Assembly: GCA_022925895.1 (NCBI GenBank)
Contig: JAKSYS010000299.1
Span: 1-64,000, forward strand
Direction of reading: 5' to 3'
Source of the DNA: Fragilaria crotonensis
Lineage: Eukaryota; Bacillariophyta; Fragilariophyceae; Fragilariales; Fragilariaceae
Length of the DNA: 64,000 bases
Below the pieces are notes generated by a model. That model had not been told where the DNA came from, did no database searches, and was given only the letters and a program-made list of their open reading frames with translations. Below, piece after piece: positions 54,457-64,000 of this stretch. A program made the position numbers and the translations under genes. Each line of letters opens with the position of its first letter. The stretch's first letter is position 1.

Positions 54457-55912
54457 ATGAATCCACCTTCTTGTATCGCCCTATTACTCCTCCAACTGGC
54501 TCTGGCACTGACCTTGGTTTCTCAAACTTCTGCCTGGGTGCCTCTGCCCTACTTCCATATGTCATATAAATCATCATCATCATCGTTATGCTCGTCCCGA
54601 GGCGCAGACGAAAACGACGATGTTGCACATGCACATCGAATCATGTGGAAACAACACTCTCGCAAACGCCAATCGATGCAATATAGAATAATTGCAGCAG
54701 AGGGCTGTGAGGCCATGGCCAAGTCCATGGAATCGGTATGTAGCAGCATTTTATTCATTGTTCATGCAGACACGTCTATCATTGATGCCAACAGCCATGA
54801 CACACCTTACTCACCATGATAGCCATGTCCCGCAATGTCACCCATGCTTGCATCAAATCAAAAACCTGCAACAATTAGGAACATCCCGATCGATTCACAT
54901 ACCATCCAACCAAATGGGGAAAGTTCCCAGATGGTACCGACAACATTGAAGTTGGTGGTTTCTTGCCCTTCAATCTCCTTTCTGGCGAACACGTGCTCTT
55001 CTTGGCATCCTTCCACAACAACGATGTGACGCTCAGTCAATTTCAAGTCATTATTTGCCTTCTCCAATCCTTTATTGAATCCCTCACCATCGTTTTGCCC
55101 TATTATCCCGTCGGGACTATGGAACGTGTCACCAAGGAAGGAACGGTTGCCACAGCGGCCACCTACGCACACATGTTTTCGTCCTTGCCCAGCTGTGGAC
55201 GGCCCACGCGATTGATGGTCTACGATTTGCACACGTTGCAAAATAGGTTTTATTTGGTACGTTTTCAAATTGTTATTTGCAACGCATTCATTCACTATTG
55301 TACTTGCAGTGTACTCCGAGTAATGTATGAGCACATACTACATACCTGGTACTTACAAAAGCATCTCCTGATTCTCGTCTTCTCTCAACGTTCTAGCACG
55401 GCAACGCCGTCGCCTCCCTCCAAACGGCCATTCCCCTCCTCAAGGAACGAATTCGAAATTCGTCCATTGATTGCGTTGCCTTCCCCGACGACGGCGCCGC
55501 CAAGCGCTTTTCGGCGCTATTCATGAGCGACATGGAAATTGTCGTTTGCGGGAAAACTCGCGGATTGGGCGATGAACGGTCCGTCGTTATTCAACACGGC
55601 GACGCGCGGGGAAAGAACATTGTGATTGTTGATGATTTAGTACAAACGGGAGGGACTCTGTATGAATGTGGTCAGACGTTGTTGGAAGCGGGAGCCCTCA
55701 GTGTCAATGCCTATGTGAGTCATGCGGTCTTTCCAAAAGAAAGTTGGAAGCGATTCAATGTAGGAGGTGATCGAGCCTGCTTTGACAAGTTTTGGGTTAC
55801 CAACTCGATCCCGCCCGTGGCAAACAGCTTGCCGGTGCAGGATGGTATCTTTGAGATTTTGGATCTCAGGGCCATTATCATTGACGATTTGGATCATTTT
55901 TCCAGTGCGTAA
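54457..55912 (+). CDS. Ribose-phosphate pyrophosphokinase, PRS4-like, plastid-targeted; three exons
   Basis: Exons 54457-54735, 54823-55256 and 55397-55912, with introns of 87 bp (GTATGT...GATAG) and 140 bp (GTACGT...TTCTAG). The start MNPPSCIALLLLQLALALTL...SQTSAWVP is a signal peptide with an ASAW-type plastid motif. The body follows plant PRS4: HPDRFTYHPTKWGKFPDGTDN, GEHVLFLASFHNNDVTLSQF, VLPYYPVGTMERVTKEG, RLMVYDLHTLQNRFYL joined across intron 2 to HGNAVASLQTAIPLLKERIR, CVAFPDDGAAKRF, the PRPP loop IVIVDDLVQTGGTL and SYAYVSH-type sequence FPKESWKRF. It makes PRPP from ribose 5-phosphate and ATP for nucleotide and amino-acid synthesis. A one-base offset is needed near 54880. The exon 1/2 junction is the least certain part. 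Confidence 0.8.
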
Positions 55913-55960
55913 CGTTGATACACTTTCGACAATTAATGAGGGTGTAACGAAACGCGCACG

Positions 55961-56638
55961 TCACGCCGATTTTCCTTTCTTGCTTTTCTTCGGCTTTGTG
56001 ACAGTAGTTGTTTCAACCTTTTCCTTCTTCTTCTTCTTCGATTCCTTCTTGACTTTCTTGTACTTCTTTGCTGATTTCTCCTCCACATTCTTCTCACTTT
56101 TGGAGTCCGTGTCGAGTTTGCTTACTTTCCTCTTCTTGTTTGGCATACTTGTCTCGGTTTCCGCCTTGCGCTTCTTCTTTGTGGGTTCTTCCTCCTTCGT
56201 GTTTTTGCTTGCGGCCTCCTTCTTGAGACGTTTCTTCTCCTCCAATTTGGCCAACCTCTTGGCCTCCAACTTGGCAGCCTTCCTTTCCGCCTTCTTCTGC
56301 GCTTTACGTTCCTCCTTGGTCAATTTCCCCTTGTTCGACTTGGTATCATCATTATCATCACTAATTTTGGAACAATCTCCAAAAAATCGTTGAATGACGC
56401 GTCCATCACCATGATTGGACAATGCCGCTTTCGTCGGATCGTACGATCCTTCCTTGCGAAATAGGGAATAGAGTGCATTTTGTGGCAAACCGCTGGTTGC
56501 GTTGGTAGCAGTCGTTGTACTAGTAGCATCCGCATGTGTTCCCGACCAGCTATACGCCGACGTCCCAACTCCAAGACCTTCGGATTTGCGATGCTTTGAG
56601 AGCGTGTCAACAAGGTCTTGGAGTTTACTTTCTTCCAT
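55961..56638 (-). CDS. Lysine-rich, probably nucleolar protein
   Basis: The ATG at 56638 (MEESKLQDLVDTLSKHRKSE) gives 225 residues; the frame is open to 56839 but the first ATG upstream does not look better. After GLGVGTSAYSWSG, a possible G-patch-like fragment, comes a Ser/Thr/Asn-rich part and from about residue 95 an almost uninterrupted Lys/Glu/Ala-rich region (KKAERKAAKLEAKRLAKLEE, KKKRKAETET, KKKKKEKVE). Such tails are typical of nucleolar ribosome-biogenesis proteins (for example KKE/D-type or G-patch proteins). No further domain is recognised. It is tail to tail with the PRS4-like gene, 48 bp apart. Confidence 0.6.
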   Translation of the reverse strand: MEESKLQDLVDTLSKHRKSEGLGVGTSAYSWSGTHADATSTTTATNATSGLPQNALYSLFRKEGSYDPTKAALSNHGDGRVIQRFFGDCSKISDDNDDTKSNKGKLTKEERKAQKKAERKAAKLEAKRLAKLEEKKRLKKEAASKNTKEEEPTKKKRKAETETSMPNKKRKVSKLDTDSKSEKNVEEKSAKKYKKVKKESKKKKKEKVETTTVTKPKKSKKGKSA

Positions 56639-57505
56639 GATGAACAAATTGGTTTTGGTTAAGCTGTGATTCGTCGCTGGGTTGTGCGAGTTGTGGTTTG
56701 ATTTCGTCGTGGTTTTTGGAAGCAAAAATGTTGAATGGCGTACATGCAACGTAGCAAACGGGTGGGTGTTTGTCACAACTGTATGGGAATCCGGGATTTT
56801 ACTAGTAGAGGGAATCGAATCCAAACACGCCAGTGGCATATCGGGTCATTAAACTTCCGGAATCTGGAATCTTCCACGACAATGGCATTTCACGTTTGCA
56901 ATCACGAGTCCCCACATTTTCCAATGGTGATTTCTACACAACTCCTCATATATATATGAATACCCGCCCTGACCGACACAATTGAAAAAAGGTGAGGCTA
57001 CCATCGACTAACGGCAGGGAAACAACCATGGTGATGAACAGTGAGGCATGGGGATCATAATTTGACGCTGTCTCGCCTCATGATCACTCTAAATTCCAAG
57101 AGAGATGGAGAGAGTCATCATGCCGCGGAAGGAAAGAAAAAGAACAGTTCGATAAATGACTGCAGGTGCTGCCTGTCATAGCTCTGCTGCTGCTGCTGTT
57201 ATCGGCTGTCACGCGGCATTTGGAGCTTGACTTGTCATTTTTCTTGGGCGAGTCGCAAAGAATGACCTTGCGCTGCTGGAGTAGCAAGACTCACGGAATG
57301 ATGCGGTAATCGATTTACATCATGCCAGAAACGCTGCGTTTGTTGCTCGTTGCGTGTAGTCTTGACGGCGTTGCAATGTGATGGCTACCCTTCTATTCTA
57401 TGCACTTACTAACCCGAATTATGTTTCTTATTACCTTTACATCTTCAGTTCGAATTGCATTCAATCCCATCTCCGTAAAATCTTTCTTTTTCTTGAATTT
57501 CAATA
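56639..57505. other. Intergenic stretch, nothing recognised
   Basis: No gene or RNA could be supported. It lies between two divergent genes and contains a short CTG run near 57184-57200. Confidence 0.4.
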
Positions 57506-57727
57506 ATGTCGGACAATAAGGAAGGTTTCAATGAGGCCTTGATCGAACCTCTCAAGCAATTTGCCAGGGATTCGGTACATTTGGTCAAAAAGTGCACCAA
57601 GCCCGATCGCAAGGAATTTGCGGCCATTGCCAAGGCAACCGGCGTTGGATTCTTAATCATGGGATTCATCGGGTTCTTTGTCAAACTCATTCACATTCCC
57701 ATTAACAACATTTTGGTTGGGAATTAA
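57506..57727 (+). CDS. SEC61G: Sec61 gamma subunit
   Basis: A complete 73-residue protein. The cytosolic amphipathic helix ([21 protein letters not shown]) and [21 protein letters not shown] lead into a single membrane helix [22 protein letters not shown] and a short tail VGN. This is the universal SecE/Sec61-gamma layout. It clamps the Sec61 alpha channel in the ER membrane for protein translocation. Start at 57506 follows an A-rich context; length matches the family exactly. No intron. Confidence 0.95.
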   Translation: MSDNKEGFNEALIEPLKQFARDSVHLVKKCTKPDRKEFAAIAKATGVGFLIMGFIGFFVKLIHIPINNILVGN

Positions 57728-57864
57728 ATAGTACTTAAAGTAGAATCAATGACAGCTATGTGCAGCAAACACTCGAGAGTCTCAAGCCATAGTCCATTCT
57801 CCTCGATGAATATGTAAAAAGACATTGAACTCTAGGATTTCGCGATAACGAGCGATGTTTTAGG

Positions 57865-59489
57865 CTACCTTTGCAATTCGATTCGAATTGTGTGGACACT
57901 TGGCACTAATTTCCTCAGTTTCACACCTGCCATTCCAAACAAGATGCGGCTGGCACGGCACATGTCGGTATCATGATAATGATCTTGCAAATAGACTACC
58001 TCAACAATCCCGGCTTGAATAATCATTTTGGCACACTCGTTGCACGGGAACAATGCCACAAACAGTGTCGCATCCCGCACATCCGCACTGCCCTTGTTGA
58101 GAATGGCATTCACTTCCGCATGACAAACATACGGATACTTCGTATGCAACGACGATGATGATGACGACGACAATGGCTGGTTCGCAACAACTGCTGCTTG
58201 TCGTGCCCACGGAAGACAATCATCCAAACATCCACGAGGAAATCCATTATATCCCAACGCCAAAATGACATTGTCACGAGACACGATGCATGCTCCCACT
58301 TGTGTGTTGGGATCCTTGGAACGTTTGGCAGTCAGAAATGCCATGGCCATGAAATAATCATCCCACGAAATGACATTTTTTCGTTTCGCGGGCACATTCG
58401 GTGGAATCCAATTGGCTTCGCGAAGGAGCATGTCGCGCAAGTTCTCGTTGTCGTTCGTGTCAATGGCAGCAGCAGCAGTAGAAGCATTGATATTCTCCTT
58501 GTCCTTGTCTTGGAAGATCGTTGTGTTGTCAGGGTTCGCAGCAGCAGCCACATCATCATCATCATCGGTTCGAAGATCTAGCACGACACTATCGACTGTA
58601 GGTATGTAGTGAATAGTTTCAACGCCGGCCATTTGCAAAATGATGCGACTTGCACGATATACATCGCTGTCATGTTGATCATCCCAACTGTAAATCACTT
58701 TGCGAATTCGAGACTGAGCAATCATTTTAGCGCACTCGTTGCCTGACGGAAATTAGTATGCGTGAACATGGGAAAGGAACGAAGCAGGGAAGGGGGAGTG
58801 TGAGTGAGATCAACAACATATGTGGGAAAATGGATGTGCAATACGTGTGCGGACCCGAGTTGTGATTCACGTACAGGGAAAGTGGGCCACATACATTCTC
58901 GTTCCCGAAACGTCGGCACTGCATTTGTTGAGAATGGCGTTTATTTCGGCGTGGCATTCATATGGATTTGGAGTGTGCAAAGGGGACGAACACCAGCATC
59001 ATGTTCTGAGAACAGCGTGTTCTCGTTGTTCCTTTGCCAGGGCAGCAAGTCATCCGAGCAACCTCGAGGAAAGCCATTGTACCCAATGCCGACGACTCGA
59101 TTATCGTTGTCTACCAGACATGCTCCAGTTGGAGACTGAGGATCCTTGGAACGGCGCGCGCTGAGGTGGGCAATGGCCATGAAATAGTCATCCCACGAAA
59201 GATACAAGGATCGCTTGGGTGTGATAGTTGGTGCATGACAATCGTAGTCGGCTTCCTTTAAAAGTAGGTCGCGAGCTTCTTCAGGTGACAGTGCTGAGGT
59301 GAAGACGGGAGGTGTTGCAGCTGGAGGAACAGATTCACCGGCGGATGGGTAGGGCACATGAATAGGATCGCGGGATCGCACAGTGTTGACCAAGGACTCC
59401 TTCAGAGGGCTCAGATGCTTAAACTTTGTGCTCTGAGCATCGCCAGCATTGCCGTTGCTGCAAGAGCAACCTGTACAGCTACCGGTCAT
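57865..59489 (-). CDS. Double-headed dCMP/cytidine-type deaminase (two tandem deaminase domains), one intron
   Basis: Read on the minus strand from the only in-frame ATG of the first exon, 59489 (a frame without ATG continues to 59654, with a hydrophobic stretch, so the N-terminus could be longer). Domain 1: [35 protein letters not shown], then [19 protein letters not shown] with the catalytic HAE, and [11 protein letters not shown] with the zinc PCxxC formed across a 132-bp intron (58874-58743; GTACGT...CGTCAG). Domain 2 repeats the pattern: [66 protein letters not shown]. Both zinc sites look complete. dCMP deaminase makes dUMP for thymidylate synthesis. A one-base offset near 58980 separates the first exon frame from the HAE block. 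Confidence 0.8.
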
Positions 59490-59654
59490 GGACAAGCACA
59501 CAGCTAGTGCCGTCAGCACCAACGCCAGTTGAAATGATGGAATCTTGAGCAATGGGTACGAATCTATTTTCGTCGACGACAGCAGATCGCAAAACACTGT
59601 AATGATCGCCACGATCTGTGATCCGGATGTGATGGGATGTGATTTAAGGTTCAC

Positions 59655-60189
59655 ACTGTGAAGCTGTGAAGTGAATCGACCTATTCAACACTGGGCACAG
59701 TGTTCTTCACTTGACATCGTTCGGATGCACATGCCAAAATCTGAAATTTTTGGCGCGAAACTCGAACATTTGGCGCGAAGGGTTTCCTACCGGTAGTACG
59801 GTTGGTACGAAATCGATGCGTGCAGTAAACATACTGGTCGTCTGTAGCTAGTAGAGTACTGGTATAAGGTATAAGTAATAAGTATGCATACCGTAACTGG
59901 CACCACCAACCTCACCTGTGCCCAAGCCTACATGTACGATGCAACCATCGGTAACGAGGCGATGACGCAAAGAACCAAGCAACGAACCCAGGCGAACTAA
60001 CAGGAATCTATCCCTTCTTGGATTGCTTGTCCTGTAACGCGTGAGTTGGGCATTGTGCGACCCTTGGCACAATACGTCAGTGCGATGTAATGGTCTCAAA
60101 ACATTTGATTCCATTGATAAAAAGCTCGATAAGAATGCATTTTCGGTGACTTATGCCAATGCTCATGACTCTTCCGCTTGCATGTTGGC
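59655..60189. other. Intergenic stretch, nothing recognised
   Basis: No gene is supported. A 12-bp near-repeat (TTTGGCGCGAAACTCG / TTTGGCGCGAAGGG) at about 59749-59779 contains E2F-like TTTGGCGC words upstream of the deaminase gene, consistent with S-phase control by analogy with plants and animals. Confidence 0.4.
59749..59779. promoter_or_regulatory. Two E2F-like TTTGGCGCGAA words
   Basis: TTTTTGGCGCGAAA and TTTGGCGCGAAG occur about 20 bp apart, roughly 270 bp upstream of the ATG of the dCMP deaminase gene. TTTSSCGC is the E2F/DP consensus of plants and animals. Assignment to a diatom factor is inference. Confidence 0.4.
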
Positions 60190-61460
60190 TTACTGATCTA
60201 ACTTGTAGACAGATGGATATTGCCGTACATGATTGGACCATTCTTCATCCGATAATTTTTCACTCCACGGCCGTCCCATCTTCCCCATTTGGTAGTCTTG
60301 GTAAGCGACATTGATTTCATCGGGATGATTCATTACCATGGAACCTTGGGCGGCAACTGGTTCTCGCAAGGGCTGACCAGCCAGCAGCAAAAATCGGCAC
60401 CGCCCTCCTGCGCCATCACAGTCAGATCAGATCCTTGCGTTCCAAAGTAGGCCGTGTAGTGTGGTGGAACGCGTGTCCCCTCTACTTCGAGTGATCCCCG
60501 CCGTGTGTACAAGAAAACCGTTTCATGAGACGATGGAAGAGAATGTTTCCAGGTAGTTCCTGGTTCCATTTGAACGTGAAGTATTGCCAGATCAGATCGA
60601 ATTGGTGCGGATGATGATTTCGTTCCATAGCGACCAGCAATCACAATGGTTTCGGTCGACCGCCCTTCGGAGTCAATAACCTTGACGCACGGTGTTTCAT
60701 CATCACCGCCGAGCAAATCTATTCTGGGTGGTGCAAGCTTCTCCTGGGAAGGGAGGTTGAGCCAGAGCTGGTAGAGTTCTTGGTCGCAAGGTTGAAAGAT
60801 ATTCTTGTAGTTCATGTCAAACATTTCCTCGTGCAATATTCCTCCTCCTGTCGTTAACCATTGTGTATGTTTACCATTGTACTGTTCTCCAGCTCCATAC
60901 AGCTGTTTTACTCCCAGTGAATCTCGATGGCGAAATCCCCCCTTGAGGATGTATGTGACAGTAACGAATCCTCGATGTGGATGGGATGGAAAGCCTTCCG
61001 GAAAGAATGTGCGCTGGATAAATCGCAAAATATCCCACGCAGCAAAGGAGTGACGATGATGGACCAACATAATAAATGGTGATGTTCGGTCCGCCTCTTG
61101 AAAGAAGTTGGGACACACCCGACCGCCAATGTTGTCTTCCAACTTTGCCCCCACCTCTTCCCCAAACAGTCTAGAAACGGCAAAAATGAACACACCATTC
61201 CAAACAGGCCACACTGGTAGTCTGGCGAATTTTTCGACACGCGCTATTCTCCGAGGAGACGATTGAACTCGATTTTCGGATAGTCGACGATCATCGTTGG
61301 GCTGCTGCTCCAGGGCTGAAACATGAAGCGTGGACCGAGCTCCGTTCCTTTTTCCAAGACTTTCAAGACAACGAGTCCGACTTGGACCCAAAACAGATGA
61401 GAAGGCTGTTGCTGCAGCAAACAAGCTAAGCAAACACCACAGCGTCCTCATTGTTGCCAT
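60190..61460 (-). CDS. Pirin-family protein, plastid-targeted
   Basis: The ATG at 61460 begins MATMRTLWCLLSLFAAATAF-SSV, a signal peptide with ASAF-like motif, followed by a Ser/Arg-rich transit region. The pirin cupin fold is recognised from FIMLVHHRHSF, the metal-binding PEGFPSHPHRGFVTVTYIL (first cupin His pair), HTQWLTTGGGILHEEMF (third His and Glu), LWLNLPSQEKLAPPRI and the second half ILHVQMEPGTTWKHSLPS. The C-terminus continues in the next frame after GGADF (LLLAGQPLREPVAAQG up to 60190), so a one-base offset in a run of T near 60391 is needed. Pirins bind Fe and act as quercetinases or cofactors; here the role is unknown. Confidence 0.8.
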
Positions 61461-61799
61461 TCCGATCTTTTTCTCTTTTTGCAAGTCTTGCAACCGGAAA
61501 TCATTCGGTATCATACAACGTACCAGGTACAAGTACTACAGTACTACGGGTAGTGCTGAGTGCTGAGTACCTGTACTTTGTACCTGTTTACCTGTGTACT
61601 GTACCTTGACTTGACCCACAATAAACATTGTACGGCTACTCCAAGAACTACCAGTACTCGAGTACTAGGTAGCGAGTATTCCGTATTCAGTATTGTACCC
61701 TGCTTCGTTGACCTAGTAGGAAGTAGGAACCGTGATCAGAGCCAACACGACTATTTCCTTTGTGGCTCCCGTATGTATATCCTCTATTGAACACAGGCA
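61461..61799. other. GTAC-rich intergenic stretch
   Basis: No gene is supported. 61500-61690 is dense in GTAC palindromes. Confidence 0.4.
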
Positions 61800-62760
61800 A
61801 ACAGCAATTGTGGCTGGAGTTTAAGCAAGTTGTAGTAGTACCGCGAGGTTCTTGAAGAAAAAAGCCTTGATACGATGATAAAGCATTGAAGCGACATGGA
61901 TTGCTGCCATCTGAACCGCAAGGAATGTAGAATGGGCTCCCAGAGGAGTCTGAAAGACCAATCCAGTAATCATTCTTCTGCTCCCAGTTGATGACAGCAA
62001 AGTCACTCTAAACAGTTGATGTTCCTGGGAATGATGTCAAAACGTACTAGCCCCAACCTTTTTTGTCATCAATCACAGCAGGATGATCCAGCCAAAGAAA
62101 GAATGCTACAGGACAAAAGATATGGTGGATTGATACATAACAGAGTAGAAATTGGAAAGGCAAGGATACACAAGAGAAGCAAGTTTCTTTGCAGTGATCC
62201 TACTGCCAGTACCATGATTGCTGGTTGCTGCAAAGATGTTGTCCATATTTGCAATTCCATCACTAGTTAATGATTGGGATGACTACCATTTTGATATAGT
62301 AATGGAAGATCTCTCTCATTTCGATTGTGGCGTTCAAACTGTAAAAAATCATACATTATGTTGGATGAGAATGAGAGACAGCAATGCTTCTATTTTGTCC
62401 TTTTCTTGGCATGGCATCTAATTCAAACTTCTACTTGAGACAACTGAGGACAACAGATTTTGTTTAAAAAAGCAAAGATTCACTGAACTCAAAGGATCTC
62501 AACTTTTTATTGAAAAGTTGAGATAGGTCTTACGTGGTTCTTTTTTGCAACTTTAACCAGGCTGGTAATGTTGAAAAAATTGGGAGGTCAGTTTTTAATC
62601 GCCAACTTTTTGCTCCGACAAGGCTGGCCTTAATTGCACCGCCTAACTGTGCTTGCTTTTTCTTGAGTGCGCCAGCTTGATGTGCATTGGAATAATATCA
62701 AAAGGCTTGGGCATATAATTTGCTTCAAGTCTATATTGGATGCCTCCAGAATGATTTTGT
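61800..62760. other. AT-richer segment with coding-like fragments, unknown origin
   Basis: Composition is AT-richer than the neighbours. Coding-like pieces occur on both strands (for example plus strand YGGLIHNRVEIGKARIHKR around 62110-62180), none recognised. It may be the decayed remainder of a mobile element, similar in character to 50590-51060. Confidence 0.3.
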
Positions 62761-63296
62761 TAGTTGATTTTGGCACGCATGTCTTTGGTAGTGTACGTAC
62801 TACTACTTGATTGGGAGTACTGGAGTACTCATTACTCCGGTAGCTACTCAAGTACATTGTACCTGAGACTCCGCGTACTAACTATTCAACGATCAATAGT
62901 TGACACTTCGTACGCATGTATTGAAGGAAGGAACCATTCCTCACCTTCGGTGGTGCTCGCAACTCGCCATTTGCCATTCGTTGTACGGCTAAGTCGTTTG
63001 GTCAGTCAACGTTAGTGCAATGTGCACCTCTTTTTCTTGGGACATCCCGACGCTCACGATATCCTGATGTCTCTTGTCAATGTCAATTATCTTATACGCG
63101 AGCGTGCAAAGCAACATTTCGAATGCCAGTTGTTTATGGAGTCGTAATTGTACAGTACCTGGTACCAGGAGCACTCGGAGTTGCTCGTATCGCTACCGCA
63201 GTCGTGCCAACCTTCAATGCCGCCAGACTACCAGAAACGAAGTCACAGTATCAGATATGATGCGCTACGGCTAGTAGTAGTAAAGGGTAATGAGTA
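62761..63296. other. Intergenic stretch, GTAC-rich at its left end
   Basis: No gene is recognised. 62780-62890 is rich in GTAC palindromes. The remainder is upstream of the small gene at 63297. Confidence 0.4.
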
Positions 63297-63611
63297 ATGT
63301 CACATCAACCGTCCAACATTCTGCGCGGCATCGGAACAGCCATATCCGGCTCTGTAGTCATTAATTGTGAGTTTTGAGTGCTTTTCCATACCGGTTATGT
63401 CTCCCGTCAGCAGGTTTTGAAATCATATGAGACTCCAAACTCCGACGTCTGCGAGTACTCCGAACATTCCACCATGGATTCTACTCCGCTTTTCTAAAGT
63501 CTTTTCGTAACTCTAATTTCAGCTGATCCGGAGAAAATGTGTGCAGGTGTGCAGATTGCCATGCAGCACCGTGTTTCTGGACAACTTGGGGTTTTCGTCG
63601 AAGGTGGATGA
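63297..63611 (+). CDS. Small two-exon gene, 52-residue protein of unknown function
   Basis: Exon 1 is 63297-63366 and exon 2 63523-63611. The 156-bp intron has a strong donor GTGAGT and an acceptor TCTAATTTCAG. The spliced frame splits a Ser codon. The protein starts MSHQPSNILRGIGTAISGSV and ends SGQLGVFVEGG. It is Gly/Ser/Val-rich with no targeting peptide or membrane segment. No homology is recognised, so the evidence is the agreement of splice signals with an open frame. Further coding sequence downstream cannot be excluded. Confidence 0.45.
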
Positions 63612-64000
63612 ACAGTTGAATCTTGGCCCTGCTTTGGAAGCCTTGTTACTCTTCGCAAATGTAGGCCTCCCATCACCGTTAGCTATGCATCATAGAGGAG
63701 ATCCCAACCACACTCATGTGCGCGTATTTGGAAAAACATTTTCTTTACCCTACCTTGAAGTGCGCTTTCGTCATGGATACTCTGGTGAGGGCAGAAGAAG
63801 GAATGTCTCGTTGCGCTTGTCTACTTTGGTACCTACATTAGTTACTATACTTCCGCTGTATCCGTTTGAGGTGATGCTCTACAATAAATTCGTTATTATA
63901 TTTCCACTGAATCCGTCTGAGGTGATGCTCTACAATGAATTCGTGAGCATCCACGTTGTCAGCCTCGGCGGCTAAGCCTATACCATGGGACCACATGACT
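63612..64000. repeat. Unassigned end of window with a short tandem duplication
   Basis: A segment around 63860-63945 contains a near duplicate of about 50 bp: GAGGTGATGCTCTACAAT occurs at about 63868 and again at about 63919. No gene is recognised in the remainder, although the plus strand is open to 63975. Confidence 0.4.

Noticed and set aside
63541-63975. 144-codon plus-strand frame
   Set aside because: It has no ATG near its start and overlaps the better-supported spliced frame of 63297-63611 in another phase.
1-64000. tRNA, rRNA, CRISPR array or replication origin
   Set aside because: None found by eye: no cloverleaf, no regularly spaced repeats, no rRNA blocks.

Overview
The window reads as nuclear DNA of a diatom, most likely a pennate species. 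Three things point there. Genes are short, carry one or two small GT-AG introns of about 70-225 bp, and are packed tail to tail. Several predicted proteins begin with a signal peptide followed by an ASAF-like motif (SEAF, TSAW, ASAW, ATAF), the plastid-import signature of secondary red plastids. The repeats are Copia-type LTR elements of the kind called CoDi in diatoms. The species itself cannot be read from the sequence.

Layout. 1-4.5 kb: the 5' part of a broken Copia-type element running off the left edge. 5.5-8.6 kb: a frame-interrupted DDE transposase of a plain DNA transposon. 9-23.3 kb: a compact, intact gene block with a lipase-like hydrolase, a coiled-coil protein, plastid RecA, TRAPPC2L, a HesB/IscA-like mitochondrial protein, mitochondrial HSP60, an AAA+ ATPase, plastid fructose-1,6-bisphosphatase, a phytanoyl-CoA-dioxygenase-like protein and a PLP aminotransferase. 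23.4-31.1 kb: a whole-looking Copia-type element with identical 89-bp LTRs and a 5-bp target duplication. 31.7-35.3 kb: pICln, a secreted proteasome-alpha-like protein and a protein kinase. 36.7-42.2 kb: a second Copia-type element, broken but with identical 349-bp LTRs. 42.8-63.6 kb: a thylakoid-lumen-type small protein, PWP1, a cyclin, mitochondrial uS5, a methyltransferase, a plastid PRS4-like PRPP synthase, a lysine-rich nucleolar-type protein, Sec61-gamma, a double-headed dCMP deaminase, a plastid pirin and a small two-exon gene.

The genes are ordinary housekeeping functions and do not form one pathway. Shared themes are plastid biology (RecA, FBPase, PRS4-like, pirin, the lumen protein), mitochondrial biogenesis (HSP60, uS5m, HesB-like) and nucleotide metabolism (PRPP synthase, dCMP deaminase). 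From 44 kb to 61 kb many conserved genes are interrupted by one-base reading-frame offsets although the protein sequence continues in the next frame. This looks more like base-level assembly error than gene death. Intergenic DNA is strikingly rich in GTAC-centred palindromes. It also holds a MITE-like inverted repeat, a 66-bp repeat present as two inverted copies, and a decayed tandem repeat.
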